Assembly (NCBI RefSeq): GCF_020103725.1
Contig: NZ_JAHXBG010000010.1
Location: 333,659-397,658, forward strand
Direction: 5' to 3'
DNA length: 64,000 nucleotides
DNA from: Hyalangium gracile
GTDB taxonomy: Bacteria > Myxococcota > Myxococcia > Myxococcales > Myxococcaceae
Shown: piece by piece, positions 46,180 to 55,984 of the stretch
Position numbering within the stretch: position 1 is the first letter of the stretch
Layout: each line of letters begins with the position of its first letter
The notes under the pieces: model-generated
Told to the model about the DNA's origin: nothing
The model's database searches: none
What the model saw: the letters and a program-made list of their open reading frames with translations, nothing else
Made by a program: the position numbers and the translations under genes

Positions 46180-47958
46180 ATGGGCTCGAAGGAGGACGGT
46201 AGTAGCAGCCTCACGATCGCGCGAGGAGATGCCTCCAGTGGACCCGACAGCGCACGCTCGCCCGTGCTGGGCGGCATGTCGGAAGCGGAGCTCGACGCGA
46301 TCGTCAGCATGCTCCGCACGGACAAGAACCTGGTCGTCGCGGCGGTCCCCGCGGCGTCCGAGCGCCTGGGCGCGCTGACCGAGCAGCTGCTCCGAAGCAG
46401 CTCCGGCCTGCTCCTCGATCCGCGCGAGGCGCGCGAGGAGGCCGCGCGACAGGCCTGGTACATCGGGCTGGGTGAGAAGGTGGCGGGGCCGCTCGACATC
46501 GCGGCGCTGCGGACGCACTGGGAGCGCGGAGAGCTGGGGCCCGACTCGCTGTGCTGGCGCAAGGGCTTCGATGGCTGGCAGCCGGTGTGCCGGGTGCACG
46601 GGCTGGCGGAACTCCTGTCACCTCGGGCGAATCTCGATCCCTCGACGCCCGAGGACCTGGTGCCCAACCCTCGCGCCGACGCGCTGGACTTCCCGCTCAA
46701 GGGCGCCGAGGCCCTGCGCATCCTCGCGGAGGACACACCGCCGCCGCTGCCCATCCTGGCGCCCTCGCTCCCGCCTCCAGTCCTGGAGCCCGAGCCCGTA
46801 ACGGCGCCCGCGCTCGAGGCCGAGCCGGACACCGTGCCAGACGCGCCTCGCGCCCAGGACGTCGCCGGAGTGCACGCGCTGCTGCCCGCGACTCCGCCCA
46901 CGCGGGTGGAGGTACGCGTTCGGGGAGGCGCCTGGCTCGCGCTCGGTGGCGGGCTCGTGGGCGGAATACTCGTGAGCGGCGCGGTGTGGCTGCTCGGCCT
47001 GTCGGCTGGGGGAGGCCTGCTCGCTCGTGGAGCTTCGTCCGAGACCACCACGCCCGCCCGCGGCGGCGAGGCCACGACCTCGGCTCCCGCGCGCGCTCCG
47101 GTGAACGCGACGACGCCCCGGGCTGCCGTGGCCTCCAAGCCGGAGCTGACGGCGCCCGTCCCGCTGAGCGCCACGCCGCTTCCGGCCTCCGAGCCTGCCA
47201 GGGCCGATGCCATGGCCCCCGTGCCGGCCATCAGCGCGGGCTCCGGCATCGCGAGCAGTGGCGTCTCCAAGCCGGACGTCACGGCGCTCGTGCCGGCCGT
47301 CGGTGCTGGCTCCGGCCTCGGCGGCGCTGCCGTCTCCAAGGCGACGCCTGGCTCCACGCTGACGCCGCTGGCCCGGCCGACGCCGACGGGAGCCGAGACC
47401 GTGGCCGCTCCGCCGCGCGCCGTCGCTTCGGTGCGCCCCGCGCCGGTGGATCCGTCCATGAGCAAGCCCACGAAGACGGAGCTGGCCTTCCAGTCCGAGC
47501 CTTCGGCTCCCAAGGCCGTGGCCGCTCGAGCCGCCGAGGCGAAGGAGGAGGAAGAGGACGACGAGCTGAGCCTGGACGAGGACTTCGAGCGCGAGCTCTT
47601 CGATCCCGCGAAGCGGGCCGTGCCCGCCAAACGCACGGTCTGGGTTCCTCCCGCGCCGACGCCCAAGGAGCCTCCCGCCTCGCTCGCCGAGTCCGACGTC
47701 TTCTCCGTGGTGGTCGCGAACAAGGCGGACATCACGTCGTGCGTCAGCGCCCAGAAGCTCCAGTCCGAGGACGGCAGCCGCAAGGTGGTGGTGCGCTGGA
47801 CCATCCTGCCCAGCGGCCGGGTGACGGACGTCGTCACGGAGACCGCGAAGCTCCGGGGCACGCCGCTGGCCCTGTGTCTGGAGGAGAAAATCCGCGCCTG
47901 GACGTTCCCTCGGCACCGCGAGCAGGGCGGCCCGGTCCGCTTCCCGTTCGTGTTCTGA
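46180..47958 (+). CDS. AgmX/PglI-type envelope protein (GYF-like domain, TM, TonB-like C-terminus)
   Basis: 592-aa protein. A GYF_2-like segment (AWYIGLGEKVAGPLDIAALR, WRKGFDGWQPV) lies around residues 93-145. A transmembrane helix (GGGLVGGILVSGAVWLLGLS) is near residue 255, followed by about 170 residues of Ala/Pro/Ser-rich periplasmic linker and an acidic stretch (EEEEDDELSLDEDFERELF). The C-terminus (ADITSCVSAQKLQS ... VVRWTILPSGRV ... LALCLEEKIRAWTFP) matches the AgmX/PglI C-terminal domain. AgmX is part of the Myxococcus gliding machinery; here no other gliding gene is nearby, so it may be a paralogue. Confidence 0.85.
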   Translation: MGSKEDGSSSLTIARGDASSGPDSARSPVLGGMSEAELDAIVSMLRTDKNLVVAAVPAASERLGALTEQLLRSSSGLLLDPREAREEAARQAWYIGLGEKVAGPLDIAALRTHWERGELGPDSLCWRKGFDGWQPVCRVHGLAELLSPRANLDPSTPEDLVPNPRADALDFPLKGAEALRILAEDTPPPLPILAPSLPPPVLEPEPVTAPALEAEPDTVPDAPRAQDVAGVHALLPATPPTRVEVRVRGGAWLALGGGLVGGILVSGAVWLLGLSAGGGLLARGASSETTTPARGGEATTSAPARAPVNATTPRAAVASKPELTAPVPLSATPLPASEPARADAMAPVPAISAGSGIASSGVSKPDVTALVPAVGAGSGLGGAAVSKATPGSTLTPLARPTPTGAETVAAPPRAVASVRPAPVDPSMSKPTKTELAFQSEPSAPKAVAARAAEAKEEEEDDELSLDEDFERELFDPAKRAVPAKRTVWVPPAPTPKEPPASLAESDVFSVVVANKADITSCVSAQKLQSEDGSRKVVVRWTILPSGRVTDVVTETAKLRGTPLALCLEEKIRAWTFPRHREQGGPVRFPFVF

Positions 47959-48007
47959 GCCCAGGCCGGCCCGACGCAGAGGGCCCGAGTCCACCCTCGC
48001 CTCCGAT

Positions 48008-48130
48008 CCGCCCCCCTGTCGGGCGGACCCTATCCGAACTGGTCTGCTTGTCATACCAGTTGGGAACCGGTCCGCTCACAGGGCACCTTCATGGCAGAGC
48101 GGCTCCCTTGGTCCGGGAACCTCCCTCGAG
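48008..48130. repeat. intergenic repeat element, copy 2 (inverted match at 36425-36560)
   Basis: The core CCGAACTGGTCTGCTTGTCA (48034-48053) and following ATACCAGTTGGG are the reverse complement of the element at 36.5 kb with a few substitutions. Similarity continues through the flanking CGCCCCCCTGTCGGGCGGA and GAACCTCCCTCGAGGG. Here it sits between two convergent genes, so it is unlikely to be simply a promoter. Confidence 0.65.
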
Positions 48131-48173
48131 GGTGCAAGAACTCCTTCAGGCTCCTCAGGCCCGCAACGGAGAA

Positions 48174-48259
48174 GGGCTCCCAGGTCGCCCCGGGAGCCCT
48201 CCTGTACGGCCGCTACGAGGCGGTGACTCCTCCCCGCCCGCTCAGGCCGGGAGGAGTCC
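48174..48259. terminator. two strong hairpins between convergent genes
   Basis: Perfect 9-bp stem AGGGCTCCC/GGGAGCCCT (48174-48182 with 48193-48201) and perfect 10-bp stem GACTCCTCCC/GGGAGGAGTC (48226-48235 with 48250-48259). The region lies between the ends of the AgmX-like gene (47958) and the metalloprotease gene (48268), consistent with bidirectional termination. Neither is followed by a long T-run. Confidence 0.5.
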
Positions 48260-48267
48260 GGTGAGGC

Positions 48268-51200
48268 TCAGCGCCCCACGAGGCCGCGGCCCTGCGTCGT
48301 CGAGCCCGGCGCGATCGTCTGCGCGAGCGGCGACACGACGGTGAAGGCCAGGTCATCGCGCTCGTTGTAGCTGCCACCCGCGCAGGTGTTCACCACGCCG
48401 CCGTACCGGATCTGCGCGCGGACGGCGTGCGTGCCCGGCGTGCTCCCCGCGTTGAAGTTCTGGGAGAACACCTTCGGCCCGGAGCCCGTGCAGGCCAGGC
48501 CCGTGACGAGCGGCGTCCAGGACGGCGAGGCCGCGTTGGTCGTGTAGTACAGGTCCACCCGGTCCGTGCCGCTCTGGCACCACACCGACACGTCGAGCTT
48601 CAGCGCCGTGCCCGGCATGATGGTGCTCCGGTCCACGCTCTTGAGCACCAGCTTGTCGATGCTCTCGTCCACGTGGAAGGTGCCGGCGTTGCCGTCCGCG
48701 CACGTGCCACCCAGCGTATTGGGCCGGTTGCTCTCGACACCGCCGTACATGGAGCCGCGGCCGCGCACGAGCGTGCCGGTGTCGCACCCGCAGCCGGAGG
48801 CGCAGTACGGCGTCTTGAAGTTGGGGTTGTAGATGGCCGTCGAGGGCGAGCAGACGTTCGCGGTGGTGAAGCTGGCCGTGGTGTACGAGCCCTCGCTGCA
48901 CGAGTCCTTCGCGCGAGCCCGCCAGTAATAGGTGGTGTTCGGCACCAGGGCGCTGGACACCGTCCAGGAGCTGTCGCTCACACCCGAGGCCGAGGCCACG
49001 ACGTTGTTGAAGGCGGAGTCCAGCGCCACCTGCACGTCATACCCATCGGCCAGCGGCACGTCGCTCCAGTCGAGCGAGGGCTGGTGGGCGACACCGGTGG
49101 CCCCATCGGCCGGGCTGGAGGACGAAGGCGTGCCGAGCGCCACGCACGCGCGCGTGGTGAACGAGCCAGCCGAGGTCCACGGGGTGGCGCCACCGCACGA
49201 GGAGACGGCCCTCACGCGCCAGTAGTACGTGGTGACGTCCTCGAGGGCCGGCGTCACGGCCCACTCGCTGGAGGTCAGCCCCTGCGCCGCGCGCGCGATG
49301 GTGGTGAAGTTCGGGTCCGTGGACACCTGCACGTCGTACTTGACGCCCTCCACGTCGTTCCAGTCCAGCGGCCCGGTGAACTGCACGTCCACGCTGCCGT
49401 CGAGCGGGCCCTCGCGGACCGGCGAGATGGTCGGAGCCAGGCATCCCGGCGTCACGCAGGTGCACGTGCTGGCCGGGGTGTAGCAGGCGGAGCTCGAGCC
49501 GGCGGCGACGACCGAGTAGCAGTAGGAGCGGTCATTGGCCACCTCGGGGTCCGTGTAGCTGGTGCCCGTCACGGTGGCGATCTTCGAGTTGCCGAAGTTG
49601 CAGCCGGCGAAGCCCTCGGTCTTCATCACCCAGTACTGGGAAGCACCGGGGACCGAGCTCCAGCTGAGGTCCACCTGGCTATGGGCCGCCGTGGCGCTCA
49701 TCGCGGGCGCCGTCTTCGGAGCGTTGGTCGCGCAGCCGCCGTCCACGGGGGCCGGCGTGTTGCAGGCGATGCCGTGGCGGTTGAAGGCCGCGTAGATGGC
49801 CGTCATGTGCGGGGTGCCGTTGGCCAGGTTGCCGTCGTCGTCATCGGCCGCCAGCCACTGCATGTAGCCGTTGGTGGCGCCGCAGCCGTCCGAGGTGCCG
49901 GCGTTGCAGTCGCAGCCGTGCCACGAGCCGACGTTACCGCTGCCCTGGTAGAAGACCTTGTTGCCCACCAGGAAGGCCGACTGCGCGTCCAGGTTGAAGG
50001 GCGGCGCGCGCAGGTCCCGGGCGACGAAGTCCCAGGCGGCCTGGCGCGTCGGGCCGGCGGAGCAGTGCACCTGCCTGCCGCAGGGGCCGCTGCCCGAGTC
50101 GCACCGCGAGCAGCTGAAGTTCGCGGGCGTCTGGGGCGTGGGCGGGTTGTGCTTGGCGTAGTCGGAGTCGCGCACGCCGGAGCAGTCCGTGGCGCACCAC
50201 GGCGAGCCGGTGCGGGCCTCGTTCACGTTGAAGCCGGTGCCGTCCGCCGTCTGGCCGCAGCCCCGGTCGGAGGTGTGGAAGAAGCCGTGGCCCACGCACG
50301 ACGCCTGCAACCGGTAGTTGGCCGCGATGTCCGCGTAGCCCTCGCTCGAGCTGCTCAGCGTGCCGTTGGCGTCGTTGTTGTCGATGCCGTGGCCCCACTC
50401 GTGGTCGAACACCGCGCCAATCTCACCGGTGTTCCGGCAGCCGCCGCCGCTCCGGTAGAAGTTGACCGTCTGCCCCAGCGAGTCCCAGAAGGCGTTGCAC
50501 GTCTGGTTGAGGTTGACGTTGGCGACGAGCTGCCCCTGCAGCCACGTGTTGGTGGGGAGCCAGCCGCGCGCCTGCTCCTTGAGCTTGTTCAGCTCGTAGA
50601 AGCACGAGCGCGCCGAGGCCGTGTTGCCCGCGCCCCCGCCGCCCGTGGTGCAGTCGTGGTGGCCGTTGACGCCGCCCAGGTCCAGCGTGCCCGCGGCGCT
50701 GAAGGTGACGGCGCCGCAGCTGTCGTTGATCTTCACGTACTTGCCCGACAGCGTCGTGGTGACGGTGCCGCTGCCGGAGTAGTCGTACACGCCGGCGCCG
50801 TCCGTGAAGTCGTTCGGCGCGGGCAGGCCCGTGTTGGTCCACGGCATGGGCGAATTCAGCTGCAGCGTGCCGCACGTGGCGTCCGAGGGGCAGATCTCCG
50901 TGTTGGTGGACGGGTAGATGCCGCCCTTCACGCTGGCATCGAGGTAGCTGTTGGTGTCCTCGAAGGACAGCAGCTCGCCCGTCTGCGCGTCCACGGACAC
51001 CTTCCAGTGCTCCAGCTCACCGGTGCGCTGGAAGCCATACGTCCACACCAGCCGGTGGTTGTAGCCGACGCCGAAGTTGCCGGTGAAGGTGTGACCGTTC
51101 TGCTGCTCGGCGCGGGCCAGCGAGAGGACCTCGAGCGTGGGCTGCTGCCACAGCTCGCCCGGCGTCTCGAAGAAGCCGAGGGCATCGCCCGCGAACCCCA

Positions 51201-51849
51201 TGGCCTCCTCCGGCTTCACGCGCGGCTGGAGGCTCACGCTGGGGCTCACATGCGCCCAGGCCTCGGTGCCCAGGAGGATGAGGTTGCCGCTGTTGATGGT
51301 GGCCGCCACGCGCGCGTGGCGCACGGGGATGCCGTTCACCTGCTGCGGGATGTGGACCTGCCACAGCGTGTCCGACACCTGCGTCACGCGCGGCTCGCCC
51401 AGCTGCAGCGGATCCACGCCGATGGCCGCGTGGTTGTCCGCGATGAACTTGACGATGAGGTCACCCACCACCGCCGCGTCCACCTTGGCGACCGGGCGCC
51501 CCAGCTGCTGCCGCAGCGAGCTGAGCGACACGGTGTTGCCCGTGCCCGTGCCGGGGATGAGGGGGATGACGCCCTGGATGGAGCTGGCCGAGCCGGTGCG
51601 CAGGTCCACGTAGACGTTGAAGTCGCGGCCGTTGCGCGCGAAGAAATCGCTCCAGGCGCTCGCGTTGAGCGAGCTCATCCGCGCCTGAGCCTCCTTGAGC
51701 GGCGTATTGATGATGGGGAGATACAGCTCCGGCTTGAAGAAGGCCTTGCTCGAAAGGGAACTCGGACCTGACTCGGGAGGAACGATCGCCTGGCTCGTCG
51801 CCGCGATGAGCAGCGCGAGACAGGCGATCAACTTCATGGTGTGGCGCAT
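48268..51849 (-). CDS. secreted gluzincin metalloprotease with FTP propeptide and Fn3-like domains
   Basis: 1193-aa exported protease. A signal peptide (MKLIACLALLIAATSQA after MRHT) precedes an FTP-type propeptide (about 100-230). The active site is GAVFDHEWGHGID near residue 482, with SSEGYADIAANY supplying the third zinc ligand, as in M36/gluzincin peptidases. Many Cys in the catalytic part suggest disulfides. From about residue 700 there are Fn3-like modules (VDLSWSSVPGASQYWVMK; PLDWNDVEGVKYDVQV; SLDWSDVPLADGYDVQVAL) and a C-terminal beta domain. AGGAGA precedes the ATG. It is probably a predation or nutrient enzyme. Confidence 0.9.
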   Translation of the reverse strand: MRHTMKLIACLALLIAATSQAIVPPESGPSSLSSKAFFKPELYLPIINTPLKEAQARMSSLNASAWSDFFARNGRDFNVYVDLRTGSASSIQGVIPLIPGTGTGNTVSLSSLRQQLGRPVAKVDAAVVGDLIVKFIADNHAAIGVDPLQLGEPRVTQVSDTLWQVHIPQQVNGIPVRHARVAATINSGNLILLGTEAWAHVSPSVSLQPRVKPEEAMGFAGDALGFFETPGELWQQPTLEVLSLARAEQQNGHTFTGNFGVGYNHRLVWTYGFQRTGELEHWKVSVDAQTGELLSFEDTNSYLDASVKGGIYPSTNTEICPSDATCGTLQLNSPMPWTNTGLPAPNDFTDGAGVYDYSGSGTVTTTLSGKYVKINDSCGAVTFSAAGTLDLGGVNGHHDCTTGGGGAGNTASARSCFYELNKLKEQARGWLPTNTWLQGQLVANVNLNQTCNAFWDSLGQTVNFYRSGGGCRNTGEIGAVFDHEWGHGIDNNDANGTLSSSSEGYADIAANYRLQASCVGHGFFHTSDRGCGQTADGTGFNVNEARTGSPWCATDCSGVRDSDYAKHNPPTPQTPANFSCSRCDSGSGPCGRQVHCSAGPTRQAAWDFVARDLRAPPFNLDAQSAFLVGNKVFYQGSGNVGSWHGCDCNAGTSDGCGATNGYMQWLAADDDDGNLANGTPHMTAIYAAFNRHGIACNTPAPVDGGCATNAPKTAPAMSATAAHSQVDLSWSSVPGASQYWVMKTEGFAGCNFGNSKIATVTGTSYTDPEVANDRSYCYSVVAAGSSSACYTPASTCTCVTPGCLAPTISPVREGPLDGSVDVQFTGPLDWNDVEGVKYDVQVSTDPNFTTIARAAQGLTSSEWAVTPALEDVTTYYWRVRAVSSCGGATPWTSAGSFTTRACVALGTPSSSSPADGATGVAHQPSLDWSDVPLADGYDVQVALDSAFNNVVASASGVSDSSWTVSSALVPNTTYYWRARAKDSCSEGSYTTASFTTANVCSPSTAIYNPNFKTPYCASGCGCDTGTLVRGRGSMYGGVESNRPNTLGGTCADGNAGTFHVDESIDKLVLKSVDRSTIMPGTALKLDVSVWCQSGTDRVDLYYTTNAASPSWTPLVTGLACTGSGPKVFSQNFNAGSTPGTHAVRAQIRYGGVVNTCAGGSYNERDDLAFTVVSPLAQTIAPGSTTQGRGLVGR

Positions 51850-52011
51850 GTACAGCTCTCCTGATGGGGGAACTACGGGCCGTGGGACCGCAGATGGTCC
51901 CAGGGAGGGGCGGCGGTCCTGTAGACCAGTGCCCTATTAGATACAAGAACGGGGGGCATCAGTCACAGGGGCACCGCTTCTCTCGAATTCCGAGAGGCCG
52001 ATGCGCCCCGC
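51850..52011. other. upstream region of the metalloprotease gene
   Basis: Reading the minus strand, CTTGTATCTAAT about 85 bases before the ATG resembles a -10-type hexamer, and ACTGGTCTAC follows it. This is a possible promoter. No -35 was convincing. Confidence 0.3.
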
Positions 52012-53202
52012 TCACCCAGGGACGAGCTCCACGGGTAGCACCCTGGGTCCGCGCACGGACAGGGAGAGGTTCCACGCCACGGGGCCTCGGGGGAGGATGG
52101 AGCTGAAGCGCGACAGGAGCGCCTCCAGGCCCAGCCGCGCCTCCAGCCGGGCCAGCGACGCGCCCAGGCAGAAGTGGATGCCGTGGCCGAAGGGCATGTT
52201 CTGGGGCCCGGGCCGGTCCAGGTCGAACTGGTCGGCGCCGGGGAAGCGCGCCTCGTCCCGGCTGGCCGAGGCCAGGAGCACCAGCATCCAGGAGCCCGCG
52301 GGCAGCCGCACCCCGCCCAGCTCCGTCTCCTCCTTGGAGATGCGCATGAGGCCATGGACGGGCGGCTCGTAGCGCAGCACCTCCTCCACCAGCTTCGGCA
52401 GCACCGAGCGATCCGCGCGCGCGCGCCCCAGCACGTCCGGGCGCTCCATCAGCAGGCGCACGGCGTGGTTGAGCAGGTGGATGGTCGTCTCCATCCCGGC
52501 GATGAGGAGCATGAACAGGAAGCTCAGCAGCTCCTCGTCCGTCAGCGCCTGTCCGTCCACTCGCGCCGAGAGCAGCTCGCTCACCATGTCCTCGCCCGGG
52601 GCGCGGCGGCGGTCCGCGAGGACCTGGGACAGGTGCCCGCGCGCCACGCGCACGGTGGAGCGTATCTGCTCCATCCGCTCGGTATCCCCTGGAGCGACGG
52701 AGGAGGTGCTCGTCAGATCATCCGCCCAGCGCGCGAAGAAGGGCTGGAGCGAGACGTCCAGCCCCAGCAGCTCGCGCATGACGCCCGAGGGGAGGGGGCG
52801 GGTGAACGCCTCGATGAGATCGACCGTCTGGCCAGCAACCAGCCGGTCGGCGAGCGACTCGGCGAGGACGCGCACCCAGGGCTCCATCCGGCTCAGGGCG
52901 GTGGGGCCGAAGGCGCGGCTGACGAGCGCCCGCAGCCGCCCATGCACGGGAGGATCGTGGACGATCATCGCGTGCGCGAAGGGCGCATCCTCGAGCCAGG
53001 GCGGGCAGGTGACGCGGCGCATGCCCTCGGAGGAGAAGAGCTGGGGGTTCTTGAGGACGGCGACGACGTCATCGAAGCGGGTCACCGCCCAGAAGCCGCC
53101 GGGATCCACCTGGGACACGGGAGCGGTGCGTCGCAGCTCGGCGTAGTACGGGTACGGGTTGGCACGTACCTCGGGAGCCAACAGGTTCAACCGTGAGCCC
53201 AT
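52012..53202 (-). CDS. cytochrome P450
   Basis: 396-aa bacterial P450. The I-helix has LIAGMETTIH with the oxygen-binding Thr, the K-helix EEVLRYEPP supplies ExxR, and FGHGIHFCLGASLARLEAR holds the heme Cys. The N-terminus (LLAPEVRANPYPYYAELR) is typical of soluble class I enzymes. The start at 53202 follows AAGGAAG; the longer frame to 53244 is less likely. No ferredoxin or biosynthetic cluster adjoins it, so the substrate is unknown. Confidence 0.95.
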   Translation of the reverse strand: MGSRLNLLAPEVRANPYPYYAELRRTAPVSQVDPGGFWAVTRFDDVVAVLKNPQLFSSEGMRRVTCPPWLEDAPFAHAMIVHDPPVHGRLRALVSRAFGPTALSRMEPWVRVLAESLADRLVAGQTVDLIEAFTRPLPSGVMRELLGLDVSLQPFFARWADDLTSTSSVAPGDTERMEQIRSTVRVARGHLSQVLADRRRAPGEDMVSELLSARVDGQALTDEELLSFLFMLLIAGMETTIHLLNHAVRLLMERPDVLGRARADRSVLPKLVEEVLRYEPPVHGLMRISKEETELGGVRLPAGSWMLVLLASASRDEARFPGADQFDLDRPGPQNMPFGHGIHFCLGASLARLEARLGLEALLSRFSSILPRGPVAWNLSLSVRGPRVLPVELVPG

Positions 53203-53319
53203 AGCTTCCTTGAATGTCGAGAGGGGGGCGCAGGCTAGACGCACTCCCCACGAAATGCAGGCAAAAGGTGTGGGGAACGGCGTCGGCCACCGTGGAGGAG
53301 GCTAGGCTGCCGCTCGCCG

Positions 53320-54426
53320 ATGAGCCCGATGCGCCGCGCCACCGCCGAGGACAACGCCGCCCTGCTGGAGCTGTTCGGCGCCGTGCCGATGCAGGGGGAG
53401 CTGGTGCTGTCCACCCAGCGCTCGCCGGACTACTTCGCCCTCTTCGAGCTGCAGCGCGGCGCCACCGAGGTGTGGGTCCACGAGGAAGGAGGCCGGCTCG
53501 ACGGCATGGGCGCCATCCACGTGCGGGAGGGATGGTTGGAGGGCCAGCCTTGTCGGGTGGGCTACCTGGGAGATCTCCGGGCGCGCTTCTCGGCGCGTCG
53601 CAGCCGAGGGCTGTCCCGCTTCTATGGGCCCACCCTGGAGGAGGCGGCCGAGCGTCACGGGGTGAGCGCCTTCCTCACGGCGGTGATGGCCACCAACGCG
53701 GGGGCGCTCCAGGCGCTGGTGAGGCGCAAGGCGTCGCGGGCGGCGCAGCCACACTATGCGCTGCTGCGCCGCTTCTCGGCGGTGTCCGTCCAGTTCGTGC
53801 TGCGCCGCAAGCCGCGCCCGAGCCCCTATACGGTGCGCCGCGCCACGCCGGAGGACGTGCCCGCGATGGCGGCGATGCTGGACGCGGACCACCGCGCGCG
53901 GCCCTTCGGGTACCGGTATGACCTGGGCGAGCTGGAGCACCGGCTGGCGCGCTGGCCCGGGCTGGCGGTGGAGCACTGCTACCTCGCCTTCGACGGGGAC
54001 GGACGCCTGGTGGGGTGCACCTCGGCGTGGGATGCGGCGGCGGTGAAGCGCTACCGGGTGCTGGCGTACCGGGGCGGGATGCGGTGGGTGCGGTTCGGCT
54101 TCGATGCGCTGGCCACGGTGGTGGGAGCGCCGCGGCTGCCTGAGCCCGGCCAGGACTTCCGCTACTTCTACCTGTGCAACACAAGCATCGCGGGGGAGGA
54201 CCCGGCCATCTTCCGCGCGCTGCTGGAGCACGTGTACGCGGACCACCATGGCCGGGGCTTCCACTTCTTCACGCTGCAGCTGGACGAGGGGGACGCGCTC
54301 GCGCCCGCGCTGAAGGGCTTCCTGCTGCGCCGGCTGGACTTCCACCTCTACGCCGTCACTCCGGCCAGCCGCCCGAGGGAGCAGTTCCCCCCCGGGCGCA
54401 CCGGCTTCGAGATCGCCCTGCCCTGA
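53320..54426 (+). CDS. double-domain GNAT acetyltransferase
   Basis: 368-aa protein with two GNAT-like halves: RRATAEDNAALLELFGAVP at the start and VRRATPEDVPAMAAMLDAD near residue 171. YLGDLRARFSARRSRGLSRF resembles an acetyl-CoA pyrophosphate loop. The second half ends in LKGFLLRRLDFHLYAV. Substrate unknown. It is divergent from the P450 gene, with a 117-base spacer. Confidence 0.82.
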   Translation: MSPMRRATAEDNAALLELFGAVPMQGELVLSTQRSPDYFALFELQRGATEVWVHEEGGRLDGMGAIHVREGWLEGQPCRVGYLGDLRARFSARRSRGLSRFYGPTLEEAAERHGVSAFLTAVMATNAGALQALVRRKASRAAQPHYALLRRFSAVSVQFVLRRKPRPSPYTVRRATPEDVPAMAAMLDADHRARPFGYRYDLGELEHRLARWPGLAVEHCYLAFDGDGRLVGCTSAWDAAAVKRYRVLAYRGGMRWVRFGFDALATVVGAPRLPEPGQDFRYFYLCNTSIAGEDPAIFRALLEHVYADHHGRGFHFFTLQLDEGDALAPALKGFLLRRLDFHLYAVTPASRPREQFPPGRTGFEIALP

Positions 54427-54451
54427 GCGCGCGGCTCGCGGCCCGGGCGGG

Positions 54452-55903
54452 CTACACCTGGTGGAGCTTCCAGCGTCCCCGCCGGAAGAGGACGACGCTG
54501 ACCACGGCGAGCATGCAGTAGCTGATGAGGATGGAGAGGAAGGCGCCCGACGGCCCCAGCCCCATCGGATTCGCGAGCACCCAGGCGAGCGGCAGCTCCA
54601 GCACCCAGAAGCAGCCCAGGTTCATGAGGGTGGGCGTCACCGTATCCCCGGCGCCGTTGAAGGCCTGCTCGAGCACCAGGGCGAAGGCGTAGAAGAGGAA
54701 GCCACAGCTCACGATGCGCAGGCACCTCACGCCGTACGTGGCGGCTTCGGCATCCTGGGTGAAGAGGCCGATGAGCGGCTCGGCCGCGAGGATGAAGATG
54801 AGCCCCACGGAGCCGAGGAAGATCATGTTGTAGCGGGCCGCGGTCCACACGGCCTGCTCGCCGCGCTCGGGCTTGCCGGCGCCGAGGCTCTGGCCCACGA
54901 GGGTGGCGGCGGCATTGCCCAGCCCCCACGAGGGCAGCAGGGCGAACAGGATGATGCGCATGGCGATGGTGTAGCCGGCGGTGGCGGTGCTGCCGAAGAC
55001 GGCGACGATGCGTGCCAGGACCATCCAGCTGGACGTGGCCACGAAGGCCTGGAACATGCCGGTGCCGGACAGCCGCAGCATGCTGAGCATCGTCCGCGGC
55101 TCCAGGCGGATGTGCTCGAGCCGCACGCGGAGGTGGCCGCTGCCCCGAGCCAGGCAGTAGAGCTGGTACACCACGCCCATGCTCCGGCCGAACGCGGTGG
55201 CCACCGCCGCGCCCGCGACGCCCATCGCGGGGAAGGGCCCCCACCCGAAGATGAGACAGGGAGCCAGGACGATGTTGAGGCCATTGGCCAGCCACAGCGT
55301 GCGCATGGCGACGGCGGCATCGCCCGCGCCACGAAAGATGGCGTTGATGAGGAACAGGAGGACGACGCTGCTCATGCTCGCCAGCATGATCTGCGTGTAG
55401 CGAACGCCGTGCTCGAGCACCCAGGGCGAGCCTCCCATGAGCGCCAGGAGCGACCGGGAGAACGAGGCACCGATGATGCAGAAGGGCACGCTCAGCAGGA
55501 TGCCCAGGCCGATGGCCTGCACGGCGCTGCGAGCGGCCTGGTCGTGGGCCTTCTCACCGATGCGCCGGGAGACGGTGGCCGAGGCGCCGATGCTCAGCCC
55601 CATGGCGACGGCATAGATGATGGTGAAGACGGCCTCGGTGAGGCCCACGGTGGCGACGGCGTCGGGACCGAGCCGGCCCACGAAGAAGACGTCGACCACC
55701 GCGAAGATGGACTCGAGCACCGTCTCCAGCACCATGGGGACGGAGAGCAGGAAGATGGAGCGGCCGAGGGAGCCCTCGGTGAAGTCCGCGTGCGAGCCGC
55801 GGACGGCCTCCTTGAGGGCGGCCCAGAAGCTCTGGGGGGCGGGCGTGGAGGGACGTCCTGCGTCCTGTGAGAGCTCAGTTTCCGAGTGAGGTGCTTCCGT
55901 CAT
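54452..55903 (-). CDS. MATE family efflux transporter
   Basis: 483-aa protein with 12 hydrophobic segments. Family marks are SIFLLSVPMVLETVLES, DVFFVGRLGPDAVATVGL and the second-half counterpart GNAAATLVGQSLGAGKPERG. MATE proteins export cationic drugs or dyes using Na+ or H+. The start at 55903 follows GGAGGAAG. It borders the decayed immunity gene on its upstream side. Confidence 0.93.
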   Translation of the reverse strand: MTEAPHSETELSQDAGRPSTPAPQSFWAALKEAVRGSHADFTEGSLGRSIFLLSVPMVLETVLESIFAVVDVFFVGRLGPDAVATVGLTEAVFTIIYAVAMGLSIGASATVSRRIGEKAHDQAARSAVQAIGLGILLSVPFCIIGASFSRSLLALMGGSPWVLEHGVRYTQIMLASMSSVVLLFLINAIFRGAGDAAVAMRTLWLANGLNIVLAPCLIFGWGPFPAMGVAGAAVATAFGRSMGVVYQLYCLARGSGHLRVRLEHIRLEPRTMLSMLRLSGTGMFQAFVATSSWMVLARIVAVFGSTATAGYTIAMRIILFALLPSWGLGNAAATLVGQSLGAGKPERGEQAVWTAARYNMIFLGSVGLIFILAAEPLIGLFTQDAEAATYGVRCLRIVSCGFLFYAFALVLEQAFNGAGDTVTPTLMNLGCFWVLELPLAWVLANPMGLGPSGAFLSILISYCMLAVVSVVLFRRGRWKLHQV

Positions 55904-55984
55904 ATCGCCCTTCCTCCACGCCCGGTGCCGGATGGGCGGGAAAACTAGCCGGAGGACCGCCTCGGGTCGATCCATCTGACAGGA

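Noticed and set aside
47834..48079. Minus-strand small frame near the AgmX-like gene end
   Set aside because: Overlaps the intact AgmX-like coding end and the repeat element; no supporting signal.
48427..51771. 1114-codon open frame on the plus strand opposite the metalloprotease
   Set aside because: Arg/Ala/Val/Gly-rich shadow; the minus strand has a complete protease with active-site motifs and signal peptide.
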